The notes beneath the pieces were generated by a model. It did not search any database, was not told the origin of the DNA, and worked only from the letters and a program-made list of their open reading frames with translations. A stretch of 64,000 nt of DNA, taken from the NCBI GenBank assembly GCA_964472785.1, contig CAYYMH010000017.1, forward strand, positions 1 through 64,000, in the 5' to 3' direction. Below are positions 8,869 to 18,176 of the stretch, piece after piece (position 1 is the stretch's first letter; the number at the start of each line of letters is the position of its first letter). The translations under genes and the position numbers were made by a program. Origin of the DNA: CAYYMH01 sp964472785. GTDB lineage: Bacteria > Zhuqueibacterota > Zhuqueibacteria > Thermofontimicrobiales > Thermofontimicrobiaceae.

Positions 8869-10718
8869 AGACCCACTTTTTCATTAATTGATTTATTAAA
8901 TTGTAACATCATAATAAAATCATTTGCTCTGAGAATCAAATGCGTACCCAGGGGGGTTTGGTGTTCATGGACCAATTCACAGCCCAAAACTCCTTCCAAT
9001 TCATTTTCTTCCGATAAATAAAGGGAAAAGTATGAAGGTACCACATTGGTTTCCACATTCAAGATATTACGCTGGTTTGTGGCGCGAAATTTTGTTTGGT
9101 CAAACATTTTCATGATCGGCAAAGCTTCAACTCGTTTTACAAATCGTAAATACGGATAATAACTCTGTGCAAACTCTATCCACTTTTTTAATTGAAAATA
9201 CAGACCATCTTTTTTAGATTCTCCATGCCAAGTTAGTTCTTTGATGTTCAGAGCACTTAACTCCTCCCGATCGTAGCGTTCTCCGGTCGGATAAACATCA
9301 TCGGGGTGAATAAAATGCACCCAGACCCCATTGCAATTCAATAACGAAATCATGGAACGACGGTAAAATTCGGTAAAAATACAACCCGATGTATTTCTCG
9401 GAATAACATATAATTCCGGCTTCCAGGGTTCGGGACCAAATTCACGAAACTGCCCCATTTCAAAACTCCCTAAGTACAACGCCCCTATTTGTTCGATGCT
9501 CGGGAACACCTCACTTAGTACTGTTACCCCGGTAGAATCATAAATGTTCAATGGCGGAATATAACTTTTCGGAAGCTCTCCCAAGTTTTCAATTTGCCAT
9601 CTCTTTTTTCCGGCCTTGAGCGATAACCGCATGTATTCAAAATTATCCCAAAATTTGGCAGAAAGTGATTGATGATTGTATCCATGCAATGCCAACTCCG
9701 TAATCGAGCCTAAGTTTTGCGCAGCATAAACCGACGCGGTTACCGTTTTTCCACCGATTTTAATCTGTCCGTTCAACCATTCATAGAATTTAAAAGGTGG
9801 TTTTGTTAAGCCGTTATAATTAAAAATAAGCGCTGCCGTATAACGCACACCATATTCCTTGGCGAATTTCACCAAATCCGGATACCATTTCAAAACATAA
9901 AACTCGGAAATTGTCATATCGAACTCAGATTTGATGGGTTCAAGTTTCTCATTATAGGAAGCGTTCGGGTAATCATCCAAATCAAAAATTGCCACATTCG
10001 CCAGCCCGGCGACTGTAAACGGTTGAACGGCTGCGACGGATCGGACAATGAAACCCCGGTTGACCTTGCTTGCCAAAATACTTGTATTCCAATAAATCAC
10101 CTTGCCGGAGCCAAATTCATGAAACCAGACCAGCGGATACTGCGGCGTCTCAGCAATTATTTTGGCATTGTTTTGGATCCGAAAGTCATAATTTGAAACG
10201 TCTTCTTCTTCCAATATCAACCCGGCGCCACCCGGCAAAAATTCTTCTTCGAAAACAATGGACTGCTCTTGTTCAATAAATTGAGGTTCTTCCCGATTGG
10301 TCACACCGAACAAATCGGGGAGATATTCATTCCAGGTACGAAACAGAACAGCCAGGCCGCCACCGTCTGATACATATTTTTTCACTCGTCTGCTTTCAGA
10401 TTCACCCAAATTCCAAAGTGACTCGGTCACAACGACCAAAGCGGGATAATTTGCCAATGCCGGCATTTTCATTTTTTGAGCAAGATCAAATTCAACAAAA
10501 GGAATTTTCGCGTAATTCAGCGCTGTTACGGTTTGATGATAGCACATATCATATCGATCAGAAGAATCATGAATTAATAGCAGAGGTGATTCTTTTAAAG
10601 AGAATGCTTTCGTATTCACCGAAAATTTTGTCCGTTCGATTTGATGATTTTCAGAACATCCGATCACAATGATACAAAAGCACCAGCAGATAAAATATGT
10701 TAAAATTGTATGTCTCAT
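8865..10718 (-). CDS. Lipoprotein with deacetylase-like domain (DUF2194-like), putative PelA counterpart
   Basis: 617 residues. Lipobox VIGC gives Cys21 as acylation site. Residues about 45-230 look like a glutamine-amidotransferase/ThuA-type fold (LLIHDSSD, YPALVVVTES, VKKYVSDGGGLAVLF). Residues about 240-520 look like a NodB-type polysaccharide deacetylase: FDLDDYPN near 243 could supply the Asp pair and HGYNH near 342 the HxxxH metal ligands. In Pel and PNAG systems the periplasmic deacetylase precedes export through the barrel protein, which is the next gene here. Overlaps both neighbours by 4 bases. The glycoside-hydrolase domain of Pseudomonas PelA is not evident. Enzymatic activity is inferred from motifs and context. 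Confidence 0.65.
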   Translation of the reverse strand: MRHTILTYFICWCFCIIVIGCSENHQIERTKFSVNTKAFSLKESPLLLIHDSSDRYDMCYHQTVTALNYAKIPFVEFDLAQKMKMPALANYPALVVVTESLWNLGESESRRVKKYVSDGGGLAVLFRTWNEYLPDLFGVTNREEPQFIEQEQSIVFEEEFLPGGAGLILEEEDVSNYDFRIQNNAKIIAETPQYPLVWFHEFGSGKVIYWNTSILASKVNRGFIVRSVAAVQPFTVAGLANVAIFDLDDYPNASYNEKLEPIKSEFDMTISEFYVLKWYPDLVKFAKEYGVRYTAALIFNYNGLTKPPFKFYEWLNGQIKIGGKTVTASVYAAQNLGSITELALHGYNHQSLSAKFWDNFEYMRLSLKAGKKRWQIENLGELPKSYIPPLNIYDSTGVTVLSEVFPSIEQIGALYLGSFEMGQFREFGPEPWKPELYVIPRNTSGCIFTEFYRRSMISLLNCNGVWVHFIHPDDVYPTGERYDREELSALNIKELTWHGESKKDGLYFQLKKWIEFAQSYYPYLRFVKRVEALPIMKMFDQTKFRATNQRNILNVETNVVPSYFSLYLSEENELEGVLGCELVHEHQTPLGTHLILRANDFIMMLQFNKSINEKVGL

Positions 10719-12862
10719 GCGAAACTTTCTTCTATTTCTTCAATTCTGTCGAACAACTTAAAATGTCTGTCCAGTCTGGTCAGTTTTATAACTTTCAACA
10801 CTTCAGGCCTGGCGTTAACAAATTTTAAATCACCGCTTTTCGATTTGGCCAGCTTAAAAGCCACCACAAAAATTCCCAGACCAGAGCTGTCAATAAAGGG
10901 GACTTCCGCCAAATCGATTACCAGATTTTCCTGACCACCTTGAATCAATTCCTTTAACAGCGATTTAAGCTGCGGCGCTACTGACACATCAATTTCACCG
11001 TTTAATTTCACCAGAGTATATCGGTCTCGTTTTACTTCTTGATGTTCCATATCTTTCACCTCAATTTTTTCATTTGCAATTAAAGTCTCCAATTGCTCAA
11101 TCCATTCCAAAAACAAATAACAACGATCACACAAGTTATTTCCGTGACTGGCACAATTTTGTTCCGGATTTAACCAACAGTAACGATCCTGCTGGAAATT
11201 CGGGCAGGTGCTACAGACATCTCGGGGTTCACCCTTAAATTTCCAGCATTTTATATTCGGTTTTTTAATATCATACTTTATTTTGTCGTTAAGCAGCTCC
11301 TTAAATATCTTCACCACGTCAGGATCAAACTGTTTTCCCTTTCGCAACTTCAATTCAGCCGACAACTTCAGGGGAGTTAAAGGATCATTGAAACGCGTGG
11401 TTGTCGTAGCCTGTGCAATATATTCTGCAAGTGCTAATATTCTACCGGAAATCGGTATTTGATCTCCTTTTAGTCCATTGGGATACCCCCAACCATCGAA
11501 CCATTCGTGATGATTGCGAACCGCTTCAGTAATTTCTGACGGAATCGGCAAAACATCGATCATGCTGGCGGCAATTTCCGGATGATTATAATCCGCCTGA
11601 AACTCCTCATCCAAATCAGCGATCCCGCACATTCCCACATCGTGAATCAAACCCGCTTTACGGATGTTTTCAATCATGTTTTTCTTCAGCTTCATTCTTC
11701 TGGCTATTTCAGCGGCGAGGTCTGCAACGCGGCGCGAGTGCCCTGTTGTTTCCGGAGTCCGGTGGTCGTAAGCCTCGCTCATCGCTACCAGCGTCGAAAA
11801 ATAGCGATCCGTAAAGTCATCAAACAACCGCGAATTATTCAGCACCAATTTTATCTGTTCAGTGAAATTGGTTAATACCGACAGGCTAAAGTTGGAAAAC
11901 ATTTCATTTCTTGTAAAATTGATCAGCGCAAACGCTCCCACTAAATTTTCTTTTTCGACAAGCGGAACCGCCAGTATGGACTTGATATCAAATTCTGCCA
12001 CAAAGCTAAAGTCCCGTAAAATCATCACTTCGCTATCATCCGGCGACCATTCCAGGAGGCCATCTTCAGCACTTAGATTGATCTTTTCCATAAATCCATC
12101 CGGCAGATTTTTGTGGGCACGAATCTCCAACATTTTTTTTCTTGGATGAGCCATTGCCACAAAACCCGCTTCTGCACCAGTTGCAGTAATAGCCAAATCC
12201 AGCAAGAGATCGACAAACCGGTTTAACTCAAGAGCAGAGCCCAACATCCGTCGGCTGACATTCATTCTGGATTCAATGTTATTCAACTGTTCCCGGAGAC
12301 GTTCAATTTCCCTGAAGCGATTAACCGCGTTTGCTGCTGCGACAGCAAAAATCTGCAAAAAGTGTTTTTTCTTTGCAAGGGCTCGAGGCTGTAAAACAGG
12401 GCCTGTTAACAAACACCCGACAAATTTCGTATTATTCACATGAAACGGAATATTTAACACATTAGTGCCAAGCAGTTCAATTACCCCAATCTTCCTGAAA
12501 TCTTCCCCGCTTTGCATGACAATTTCAGGTTCCCGAAGCTCTGCACCGGTGCGATCATCAAGTTTATTATTTTCTATCCACGCTGAAAATTCAGTAAAGT
12601 CTGAATTCGACAGAACAAGCTTCTTTCCTTCTTCATCAGACAAGTACAGGTAAACACATGGTGTTTTCAGCATCTTTTTCAGAAATTTAAAAATTTGCCG
12701 GTATCCCTGTTCTGCTTCGCTAAGCGGAAATACATTTATTGCAAAATAACGCCAGACTGAAATTTCCGTTTCCTTTTCCTTATCTTTGAAAAGGGAAAAC
12801 AGATTTCTTTTTGCTTTGCCATTAACAGAATTGCTGATATTTTTTTTATGCACTACTGACAT
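10715..12862 (-). CDS. GAF-GAF-(degenerate) HD-GYP-Cys-rich-STAS regulator
   Basis: 715 residues, soluble. Two GAF-like domains (about 45-180 and 205-345) precede an HD-GYP-like domain (about 360-500). Kept: TGHS, HD near 408, NHP, HHE and DGWGYP. Lost: the Lys of HDxGK is Met, the HD-to-HP segment is about ten residues short, and the closing Asp is Glu (ALAEY). About 540-580 holds seven Cys (including CSTC and CDRC), likely metal- or redox-sensitive. The C-terminal 105 residues are a STAS domain with IDSSGLG (near 658), the phosphorylatable serine motif of SpoIIAA/RsbV antagonists. With the PP2C gene just upstream and the kinase gene at the operon head it completes a partner switch. C-di-GMP hydrolysis is doubtful. 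It may fill the PelD slot. Confidence 0.8.
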   Translation of the reverse strand: MSVVHKKNISNSVNGKAKRNLFSLFKDKEKETEISVWRYFAINVFPLSEAEQGYRQIFKFLKKMLKTPCVYLYLSDEEGKKLVLSNSDFTEFSAWIENNKLDDRTGAELREPEIVMQSGEDFRKIGVIELLGTNVLNIPFHVNNTKFVGCLLTGPVLQPRALAKKKHFLQIFAVAAANAVNRFREIERLREQLNNIESRMNVSRRMLGSALELNRFVDLLLDLAITATGAEAGFVAMAHPRKKMLEIRAHKNLPDGFMEKINLSAEDGLLEWSPDDSEVMILRDFSFVAEFDIKSILAVPLVEKENLVGAFALINFTRNEMFSNFSLSVLTNFTEQIKLVLNNSRLFDDFTDRYFSTLVAMSEAYDHRTPETTGHSRRVADLAAEIARRMKLKKNMIENIRKAGLIHDVGMCGIADLDEEFQADYNHPEIAASMIDVLPIPSEITEAVRNHHEWFDGWGYPNGLKGDQIPISGRILALAEYIAQATTTTRFNDPLTPLKLSAELKLRKGKQFDPDVVKIFKELLNDKIKYDIKKPNIKCWKFKGEPRDVCSTCPNFQQDRYCWLNPEQNCASHGNNLCDRCYLFLEWIEQLETLIANEKIEVKDMEHQEVKRDRYTLVKLNGEIDVSVAPQLKSLLKELIQGGQENLVIDLAEVPFIDSSGLGIFVVAFKLAKSKSGDLKFVNARPEVLKVIKLTRLDRHFKLFDRIEEIEESFA

Positions 12863-12970
12863 TTCACACCTAATTATTTTTCAAACTCACCTTTTTTAAA
12901 TTCCTGAATTCCACTGTCTGTAAAATTTTCCATCCAAAAACATTTCATTTCAACATGACATAGCTGTGGT

Positions 12971-14548
12971 TTATTTTACTTTCATTACCACCATAGTAAT
13001 ATCATCCCGTTGTAAATCCGAATTCTGAAAATCTTTCACCGCTTGTAATATTCTCTTCAAAATTCTTCCCGCCGGATCGCCGGCAATATTTTTGATCATG
13101 TTCCTCAGGCGATCTTCTCCAAACTGAGCACCATCCTGGTTTCTGGCTTCCGTGACTCCATCTGTAAACATTATCAGCACATCTCCGCTTTCAAGTTGTA
13201 ACTCTTTCTGCTGGAAATCCTCTTCCGCAAACATACCAATGGGCGCGCCCCCGGTATCCAACATGATGAGCCTCGACTCAGCTTTTTTCCATAACAGCGG
13301 AATCTGATGTCCCGCATTTACGTAAGTTAATGTTTTTTTCTTTGCATCAAAGCACGCCAGTATCAACGTCGCATACATGCCTGTTTCTTCCGTATCCTGA
13401 CACATCAAATTATTAGCGCTTTTCACAATCGATTTGACATTATCACGCAGCCGTGATTCGGAGCGCAAAATACTTCGCAGAGAAGCCAACGTCATCGCGG
13501 CGCCAATACCATGACCTGACACATCCGCGATTACAAATTCCCATTGAAAATCATTAAGTTTGTTAACCGAAAAATAATCTCCGCCAACATCCGCCGCCGG
13601 TTCACAAATCCCGTCTGTTTGGAAAAATGGCGTTTCCGGCAAGGACTTGGGCAAAAGGCTTTGCTGAATTTGTCGCGCTAATTTCATCTCATGCTGTAGC
13701 GCTTCAGCTGCTCGCATTTGTTCGATCATCCGGTTGCTGTGAATGGTTATCCCGGCATAGCCGGCAATCGCTTCAGCTAATTTGATGTCGCCTGATTCAA
13801 AGGTGGACTCACCTGATTTGCCAAGCAAAACAATACTTCCTAAAATCTGGTCGTGCCCTTGAATCGGAAGAGAAAGTAATGAAAATGAGTTCCCACTTTC
13901 AAGATAACTCATTTTTGTTAGGTTGGTTTGACTCAATGCCTCGATTAATATTTCTCTGCCCGACTCAACCGTCTTTTCAACATATTCAAGTAAAATATCT
14001 GGTGCTAATATTTTATCTAAATCAACCTGACTGATATGACTCACCAATTGCAACTTTTTGCTTTTGTCATTTTTTAGAAAAATCGCACCGCTACTCACCT
14101 CGATGACCCGCATTGCTTCTTTCAGTGTCACATGACAAATTTTCTGTTCATCAAATAATAAACTCAACTCTGAAATCAAATTGTACAACAGGTTCAATTC
14201 TTCATATTTTTCAAGCACTTCCTGAGCCAGCCCCTGTGCTTCCTGTTCCTGAAAAATCAAAAAATCAATATTCTCTTTAATCAATTTAATTATCTTTAAC
14301 AAGCGTCCTTTGTTAAATTCACCTGTCAGCGGTTTACCCGCCAATTGAAAGGAACACCCATTACAGACCAGTTCTTCAAAGATCAACGTTGCTTTCGATT
14401 TTTGTGCCAACCAGGCATCATCAAAACTGTTGCTTCTTACAAGTGATTTGCCCTGATCATCCACAATCGCAGCCGCGAGGTTAATTGAGCTCTCCGCTTT
14501 TTTTAATAAATTTTCCAATCGTATTTTTAGAACCGAAGAAAAAATCAT
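12971..14548 (-). CDS. RsbU/SpoIIE-type PP2C serine phosphatase with GAF domain
   Basis: 525 residues, no membrane segment. The N-terminal 100 residues include CNGCSF, a possible metal or redox site. A GAF-like domain spans about 130-290, followed by a short coiled linker (MKLARQIQQSLLP, the usual lead-in to SpoIIE domains). The phosphatase domain runs from about 310 to the end with VGGDYF, IADVSGHG, TDGVTEA and RDDITMVV, so the metal-binding Asp residues are present. Expected reaction: dephosphorylation of a STAS antagonist, most simply the STAS domain encoded next. Overlaps the upstream membrane-protein gene by 4 bases; 108 bases separate it from the STAS gene. Confidence 0.88.
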   Translation of the reverse strand: MIFSSVLKIRLENLLKKAESSINLAAAIVDDQGKSLVRSNSFDDAWLAQKSKATLIFEELVCNGCSFQLAGKPLTGEFNKGRLLKIIKLIKENIDFLIFQEQEAQGLAQEVLEKYEELNLLYNLISELSLLFDEQKICHVTLKEAMRVIEVSSGAIFLKNDKSKKLQLVSHISQVDLDKILAPDILLEYVEKTVESGREILIEALSQTNLTKMSYLESGNSFSLLSLPIQGHDQILGSIVLLGKSGESTFESGDIKLAEAIAGYAGITIHSNRMIEQMRAAEALQHEMKLARQIQQSLLPKSLPETPFFQTDGICEPAADVGGDYFSVNKLNDFQWEFVIADVSGHGIGAAMTLASLRSILRSESRLRDNVKSIVKSANNLMCQDTEETGMYATLILACFDAKKKTLTYVNAGHQIPLLWKKAESRLIMLDTGGAPIGMFAEEDFQQKELQLESGDVLIMFTDGVTEARNQDGAQFGEDRLRNMIKNIAGDPAGRILKRILQAVKDFQNSDLQRDDITMVVMKVK

Positions 14549-16527
14549 CCGCTTTGATTCCCTGAATTATCTGAATTTAACTTTTTCTTTTGAGGGATGT
14601 CTATTTGAAAAACACGTACTTGATCATCTTCATAAAATTCCCGGATGTTTGAATTCAACCGCTTGAATTCAGCACACCATTGATTTACTTTTTTGTTCAA
14701 ATCATGGATTTTTGGCAACAACCCCGTATCAACTTGACTGGTGAGAGTTTCCTTTTCTGCAAAAATAAACAGATGCTTTGCCGGAATAACACCGTTAGCC
14801 TTCTGATTAAAAGTTGCCGGATCATAATGGGTCAAAAAATACAGATAATCCATGTAACGGCCATAATTTAAAACCTGGATATTGGTTCCGAAATGGGACA
14901 CGACTATCCAATCGTACGAATCATACTTTTTTTCAATCTCGTAAACGGAACGGACAAAACCATCAGGCTCCATTTGATATTCAAACTGTGCCCATGCCGG
15001 AGCTTTAAAAATTATAAAAATTTCGGACACAATCAAAACCAGAATCAGACTCCAAACGGTGCTCCGAGGCTGAACATTTTCTTCAATTATGTTTTCTTCA
15101 ATAGTTTGAAAAATTAGGCCATTAACCACGAAACCGAAAACTACTGATACGATTATTGACAAAATAAAACCTAATTGGGGATAATTCAAATCCATGGCAT
15201 AACTTCGATCCTGGCTAAACCACAGCAATGCGAAAACAATTGTTAGCAAGCCCCAGACGAAAAAGTGGATTCGGTACGGGTGATCGACTAATTTCAAAAC
15301 CAGAAAAACAGCCAACATGCCAATTCCAGCACTGATATAGAAAAATATCGTCCTGCTGAATATCATGTCTTCACGCGCAAAGCGCATAAATGATTCATCA
15401 GCAAATAGCGTTTTCACCCCCGCCAGGAGTAGCGGATTGGAAATTAAATATTGATATGCAAAATAAATTCCCACTAAAGAACCAATGAAAATTATGGTTG
15501 ATAAAATCATTCTCAAATAGTTATGGTTATTTTTATTGTTTATAAACAAAACGCTTAACGCCAGAACCGGCATACTGTAAATAAAAATCACTATTGAAAA
15601 ATAGCTCACAATGATACTTGTGATGGTAGAAAGAAAAACAACAATCCCGTTTAAAAGCGATGGTTTACAAGCAAACTCCACTGCAAAAAATAAAGTGAGC
15701 ACAATAAATACCGATGCTAAAACAATCGTGTTCGCTTCAACCTGCTGTTCCGGGCTAATCGGCAATAAGCGATTAAAGATACCAAAGATCGCCGCTGAGA
15801 GCAGCGCACTTGGTTTATTTCTGGTAATGCGATATACTACGTAAAAAATGATCGTGATTAACAAGAGCGCGGAAATCGCTCCCCAACAATGGACTAAAGT
15901 ATTTGTATTAACTCGAGATAATTGGAATACCGCATTAACAATGGCGTGCATGCCTTTGGGCACAGTGAGTTGATCAACAAGGAGTTGTTGTGAATCCAGA
16001 CTTTTAACATACTCCAAATGTCTGTACGCCTCAATTGAAAAAGGCGCTGCCTGTTTAAAAACAGGCAGCAAGCGTAATCCCAATGAAATGATCAAAACAA
16101 CCAAAAACAGAATATTCCAGATAAAGGAGAAAGACTCTTTTTGATCATATTTCCCGCCATGTTTCCCTGCAACATGTCGCTGCCATATCTCAGATAATTT
16201 TAATTCGAACAATTTTAATCCGGTATAGTTTGCATGCGTCAGGAAATCTTTCCGTCCGCCTTGTTTCCCTGCAACAATGAAAATTCCCGAGAAAACTGCC
16301 AGACTCAAGTATAACGAAACTGTGTCATAAAGTCGGGTGACTGACAAAAAGCTAACAATGATAATAATGAAATTTACCAGCAAAACGAAACTGACTAATA
16401 TACGATTTTCACCAGTAACAATTTTATTCCTGCGAAAAATAATTTTAGGTAATGCAACAAACAATAACAGGAACAAAATGATCACCCGTACCACACCGGT
16501 GACAATATTTTCAGTGTACGCGTCCAT
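14545..16527 (-). CDS. Polytopic membrane protein of the polysaccharide operon, unknown (GT-C-like topology)
   Basis: 660 residues from the first ATG (16527); a TTG two codons earlier is possible. About 13 hydrophobic segments, a cytosolic-looking loop at about 95-140, and a soluble C-terminal part from about 530 (WIVVSHFGTNIQVLNYG) likely outside the membrane. The layout (many helices, then a C-terminal soluble domain) recalls GT-C glycosyltransferases and their relatives, but I see no diagnostic catalytic motif. It lies between the flippase and the phosphatase, where Pel operons have PelD/PelE membrane subunits, so it could be an assembly scaffold for the inner-membrane complex. Function unassigned. 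Confidence 0.65.
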   Translation of the reverse strand: MDAYTENIVTGVVRVIILFLLLFVALPKIIFRRNKIVTGENRILVSFVLLVNFIIIIVSFLSVTRLYDTVSLYLSLAVFSGIFIVAGKQGGRKDFLTHANYTGLKLFELKLSEIWQRHVAGKHGGKYDQKESFSFIWNILFLVVLIISLGLRLLPVFKQAAPFSIEAYRHLEYVKSLDSQQLLVDQLTVPKGMHAIVNAVFQLSRVNTNTLVHCWGAISALLLITIIFYVVYRITRNKPSALLSAAIFGIFNRLLPISPEQQVEANTIVLASVFIVLTLFFAVEFACKPSLLNGIVVFLSTITSIIVSYFSIVIFIYSMPVLALSVLFINNKNNHNYLRMILSTIIFIGSLVGIYFAYQYLISNPLLLAGVKTLFADESFMRFAREDMIFSRTIFFYISAGIGMLAVFLVLKLVDHPYRIHFFVWGLLTIVFALLWFSQDRSYAMDLNYPQLGFILSIIVSVVFGFVVNGLIFQTIEENIIEENVQPRSTVWSLILVLIVSEIFIIFKAPAWAQFEYQMEPDGFVRSVYEIEKKYDSYDWIVVSHFGTNIQVLNYGRYMDYLYFLTHYDPATFNQKANGVIPAKHLFIFAEKETLTSQVDTGLLPKIHDLNKKVNQWCAEFKRLNSNIREFYEDDQVRVFQIDIPQKKKLNSDNSGNQSG

Positions 16528-16529
16528 CT

Positions 16530-18173
16530 TCAATAAGCCGAATAATAATAATAATCTAATTTTTTAAAATATTCTCCGGAATAATTTGATGTAATCATCG
16601 CAAAAACAATAGAACCAGTCAACAGTCCGAAGACAGCATATTCATAACCGATCCAGCGACTCAATAGCATACCGATTACAATATTCACTGCCAGACTAAT
16701 TGAAATCGCTCTCACTGCAAAATTGAGTCTTGCTAATGTGAGAAAAAATAAACTATTAAAAAGACCAATTGCCATGAACAAATAGGCAGTGGCAGCAACA
16801 TAAAATGTGAAAAAAGTAATGCGGCTACTGAAAAAGTCCCTTACTTCACGGATGTAGTCAAATCGTTTCAAATACAGCACACCGAAATATGTAATGGCAA
16901 TGCTTCCGATGCCAAGTATAATTAATACAAGCAATTGTTTGATATAGAAACGATGGTAGAATTTTATGAATTTGTCCATATCAAATATTTTTATCCTATC
17001 CTGCACCGGAATCAGTGTTTCGGAGAACCGCTCAATGGTAAACTCCAATAATGCGATCGTAATGAACAATGATAAAAGAGCCCAATCCATTCCCAATTCG
17101 TACGGCGTCCGAAACCAAATCAACATCATCGGCACGTCTTCAGCAACTGTTGACCAACTAATGAAACGGTCTGCAAATAAAAAACAAAAATAAAGCGCGC
17201 CATAGATGAAATAGGGAGATGTTACAAAAGCCGTAATAGCACGGTGCGGCAGCCGAACCGAAGTTTTGTATCGCTGTCGTCGCTTTTTCCGTTGGAACCA
17301 TTTTAGGCTATACATCCAACTTATCATATTGGCGAACATCAAGCCGGCAAAATGTGCATAAAAAATGCCCCAATCGGTATAATTCATAACTGCCCATACC
17401 GGTGCGATTCCCACAACGGTGACCAATAACACGACAATGTAGTGTTTAATTAAGTATAAAATTGTTAGTGCAAACCAAAGCTCTGACAAAAGAACGAAAT
17501 AAATTAACATATTCACTATCATTTCCATCTTGTAAAACGGAAAAATAGCGTTGATTGAGAAGGCACAAATCATAAACACGATTACAAGCAAAGCGTGGTA
17601 ACGAAACAATCGGAAATAGCTCATCTGTGCCAGGCGATAGTCTTTGGTATTAAGATAAAAAAGGACATCGCGCCCCGTTGCTTGAATAAAACCACCGGTG
17701 ACAATAAAACTTAAAATTGTTCCCATAGCAACCATTGTTGCCTGAGCCTCTGTAAACTCCATGTATGCCCACAGCGAATATCTAAAAAGCAATAGCAATG
17801 CAATCTGTCCCAGGACAGGAAGCATAAAACTAAATCCGCGGGGATAGTGTTTCACAAAACTTAAAACTGCGCTCTTAATTTGTTGTTTCTGGTCGGTTTT
17901 CTGTTGCAACTGTTTTTGAATTTCTTTATCGTTGACACACAGGTCATAAATCTCTTCAGCCAGTTGAAATATCGATTTCGAGCCATACAGCTTGCGAGCA
18001 TCCTTGTCACGTAATCCCAACGATTCAAGAATTGCTGCCACAGCCCAAAAATCAAGCGGCTTTTGAATATTCTCCACAACGCGCAGCGCCAAATCTTTTT
18101 TTCTGGAATCAGGCTCGATTTCAAAAAGAAAAGTTAAATTATTTTTTGTACGATGGTCTTGTTCAACTAACAT
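16530..18173 (-). CDS. pelG: PelG-like exopolysaccharide flippase/transporter
   Basis: 547 residues with about 12 membrane segments from residue 115 on and a C-terminal KLDYYYYSAY. Overall form and the segment PYFIYGALYFCFLFADRF fit PelG, the MOP-superfamily-like partner of PelF that moves polymer across the inner membrane. It is about 90 residues longer than Pseudomonas PelG because of a soluble N-terminal region (about 1-110, FEIEPDSRKKD ... LGLRDKDARKLYG) that I do not recognise. It sits directly after the PelF-like gene (3-base gap), the same order as pelF-pelG elsewhere. Assignment rests on topology, partial motif resemblance and context. Confidence 0.65.
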   Translation of the reverse strand: MLVEQDHRTKNNLTFLFEIEPDSRKKDLALRVVENIQKPLDFWAVAAILESLGLRDKDARKLYGSKSIFQLAEEIYDLCVNDKEIQKQLQQKTDQKQQIKSAVLSFVKHYPRGFSFMLPVLGQIALLLLFRYSLWAYMEFTEAQATMVAMGTILSFIVTGGFIQATGRDVLFYLNTKDYRLAQMSYFRLFRYHALLVIVFMICAFSINAIFPFYKMEMIVNMLIYFVLLSELWFALTILYLIKHYIVVLLVTVVGIAPVWAVMNYTDWGIFYAHFAGLMFANMISWMYSLKWFQRKKRRQRYKTSVRLPHRAITAFVTSPYFIYGALYFCFLFADRFISWSTVAEDVPMMLIWFRTPYELGMDWALLSLFITIALLEFTIERFSETLIPVQDRIKIFDMDKFIKFYHRFYIKQLLVLIILGIGSIAITYFGVLYLKRFDYIREVRDFFSSRITFFTFYVAATAYLFMAIGLFNSLFFLTLARLNFAVRAISISLAVNIVIGMLLSRWIGYEYAVFGLLTGSIVFAMITSNYSGEYFKKLDYYYYSAY

Positions 18174-18176
18174 AAA

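Noticed and set aside
10715..12862. Calling the GAF protein a PelD homolog
   Set aside because: PelD has N-terminal membrane helices, one GAF and a degenerate GGDEF. This protein is soluble, with HD-GYP and STAS domains; only position and GAF content are shared.
10715..12862. Active c-di-GMP phosphodiesterase
   Set aside because: Missing Lys of HDxGK, a shortened segment and a Glu in place of the last Asp make activity uncertain; reported as degenerate instead.
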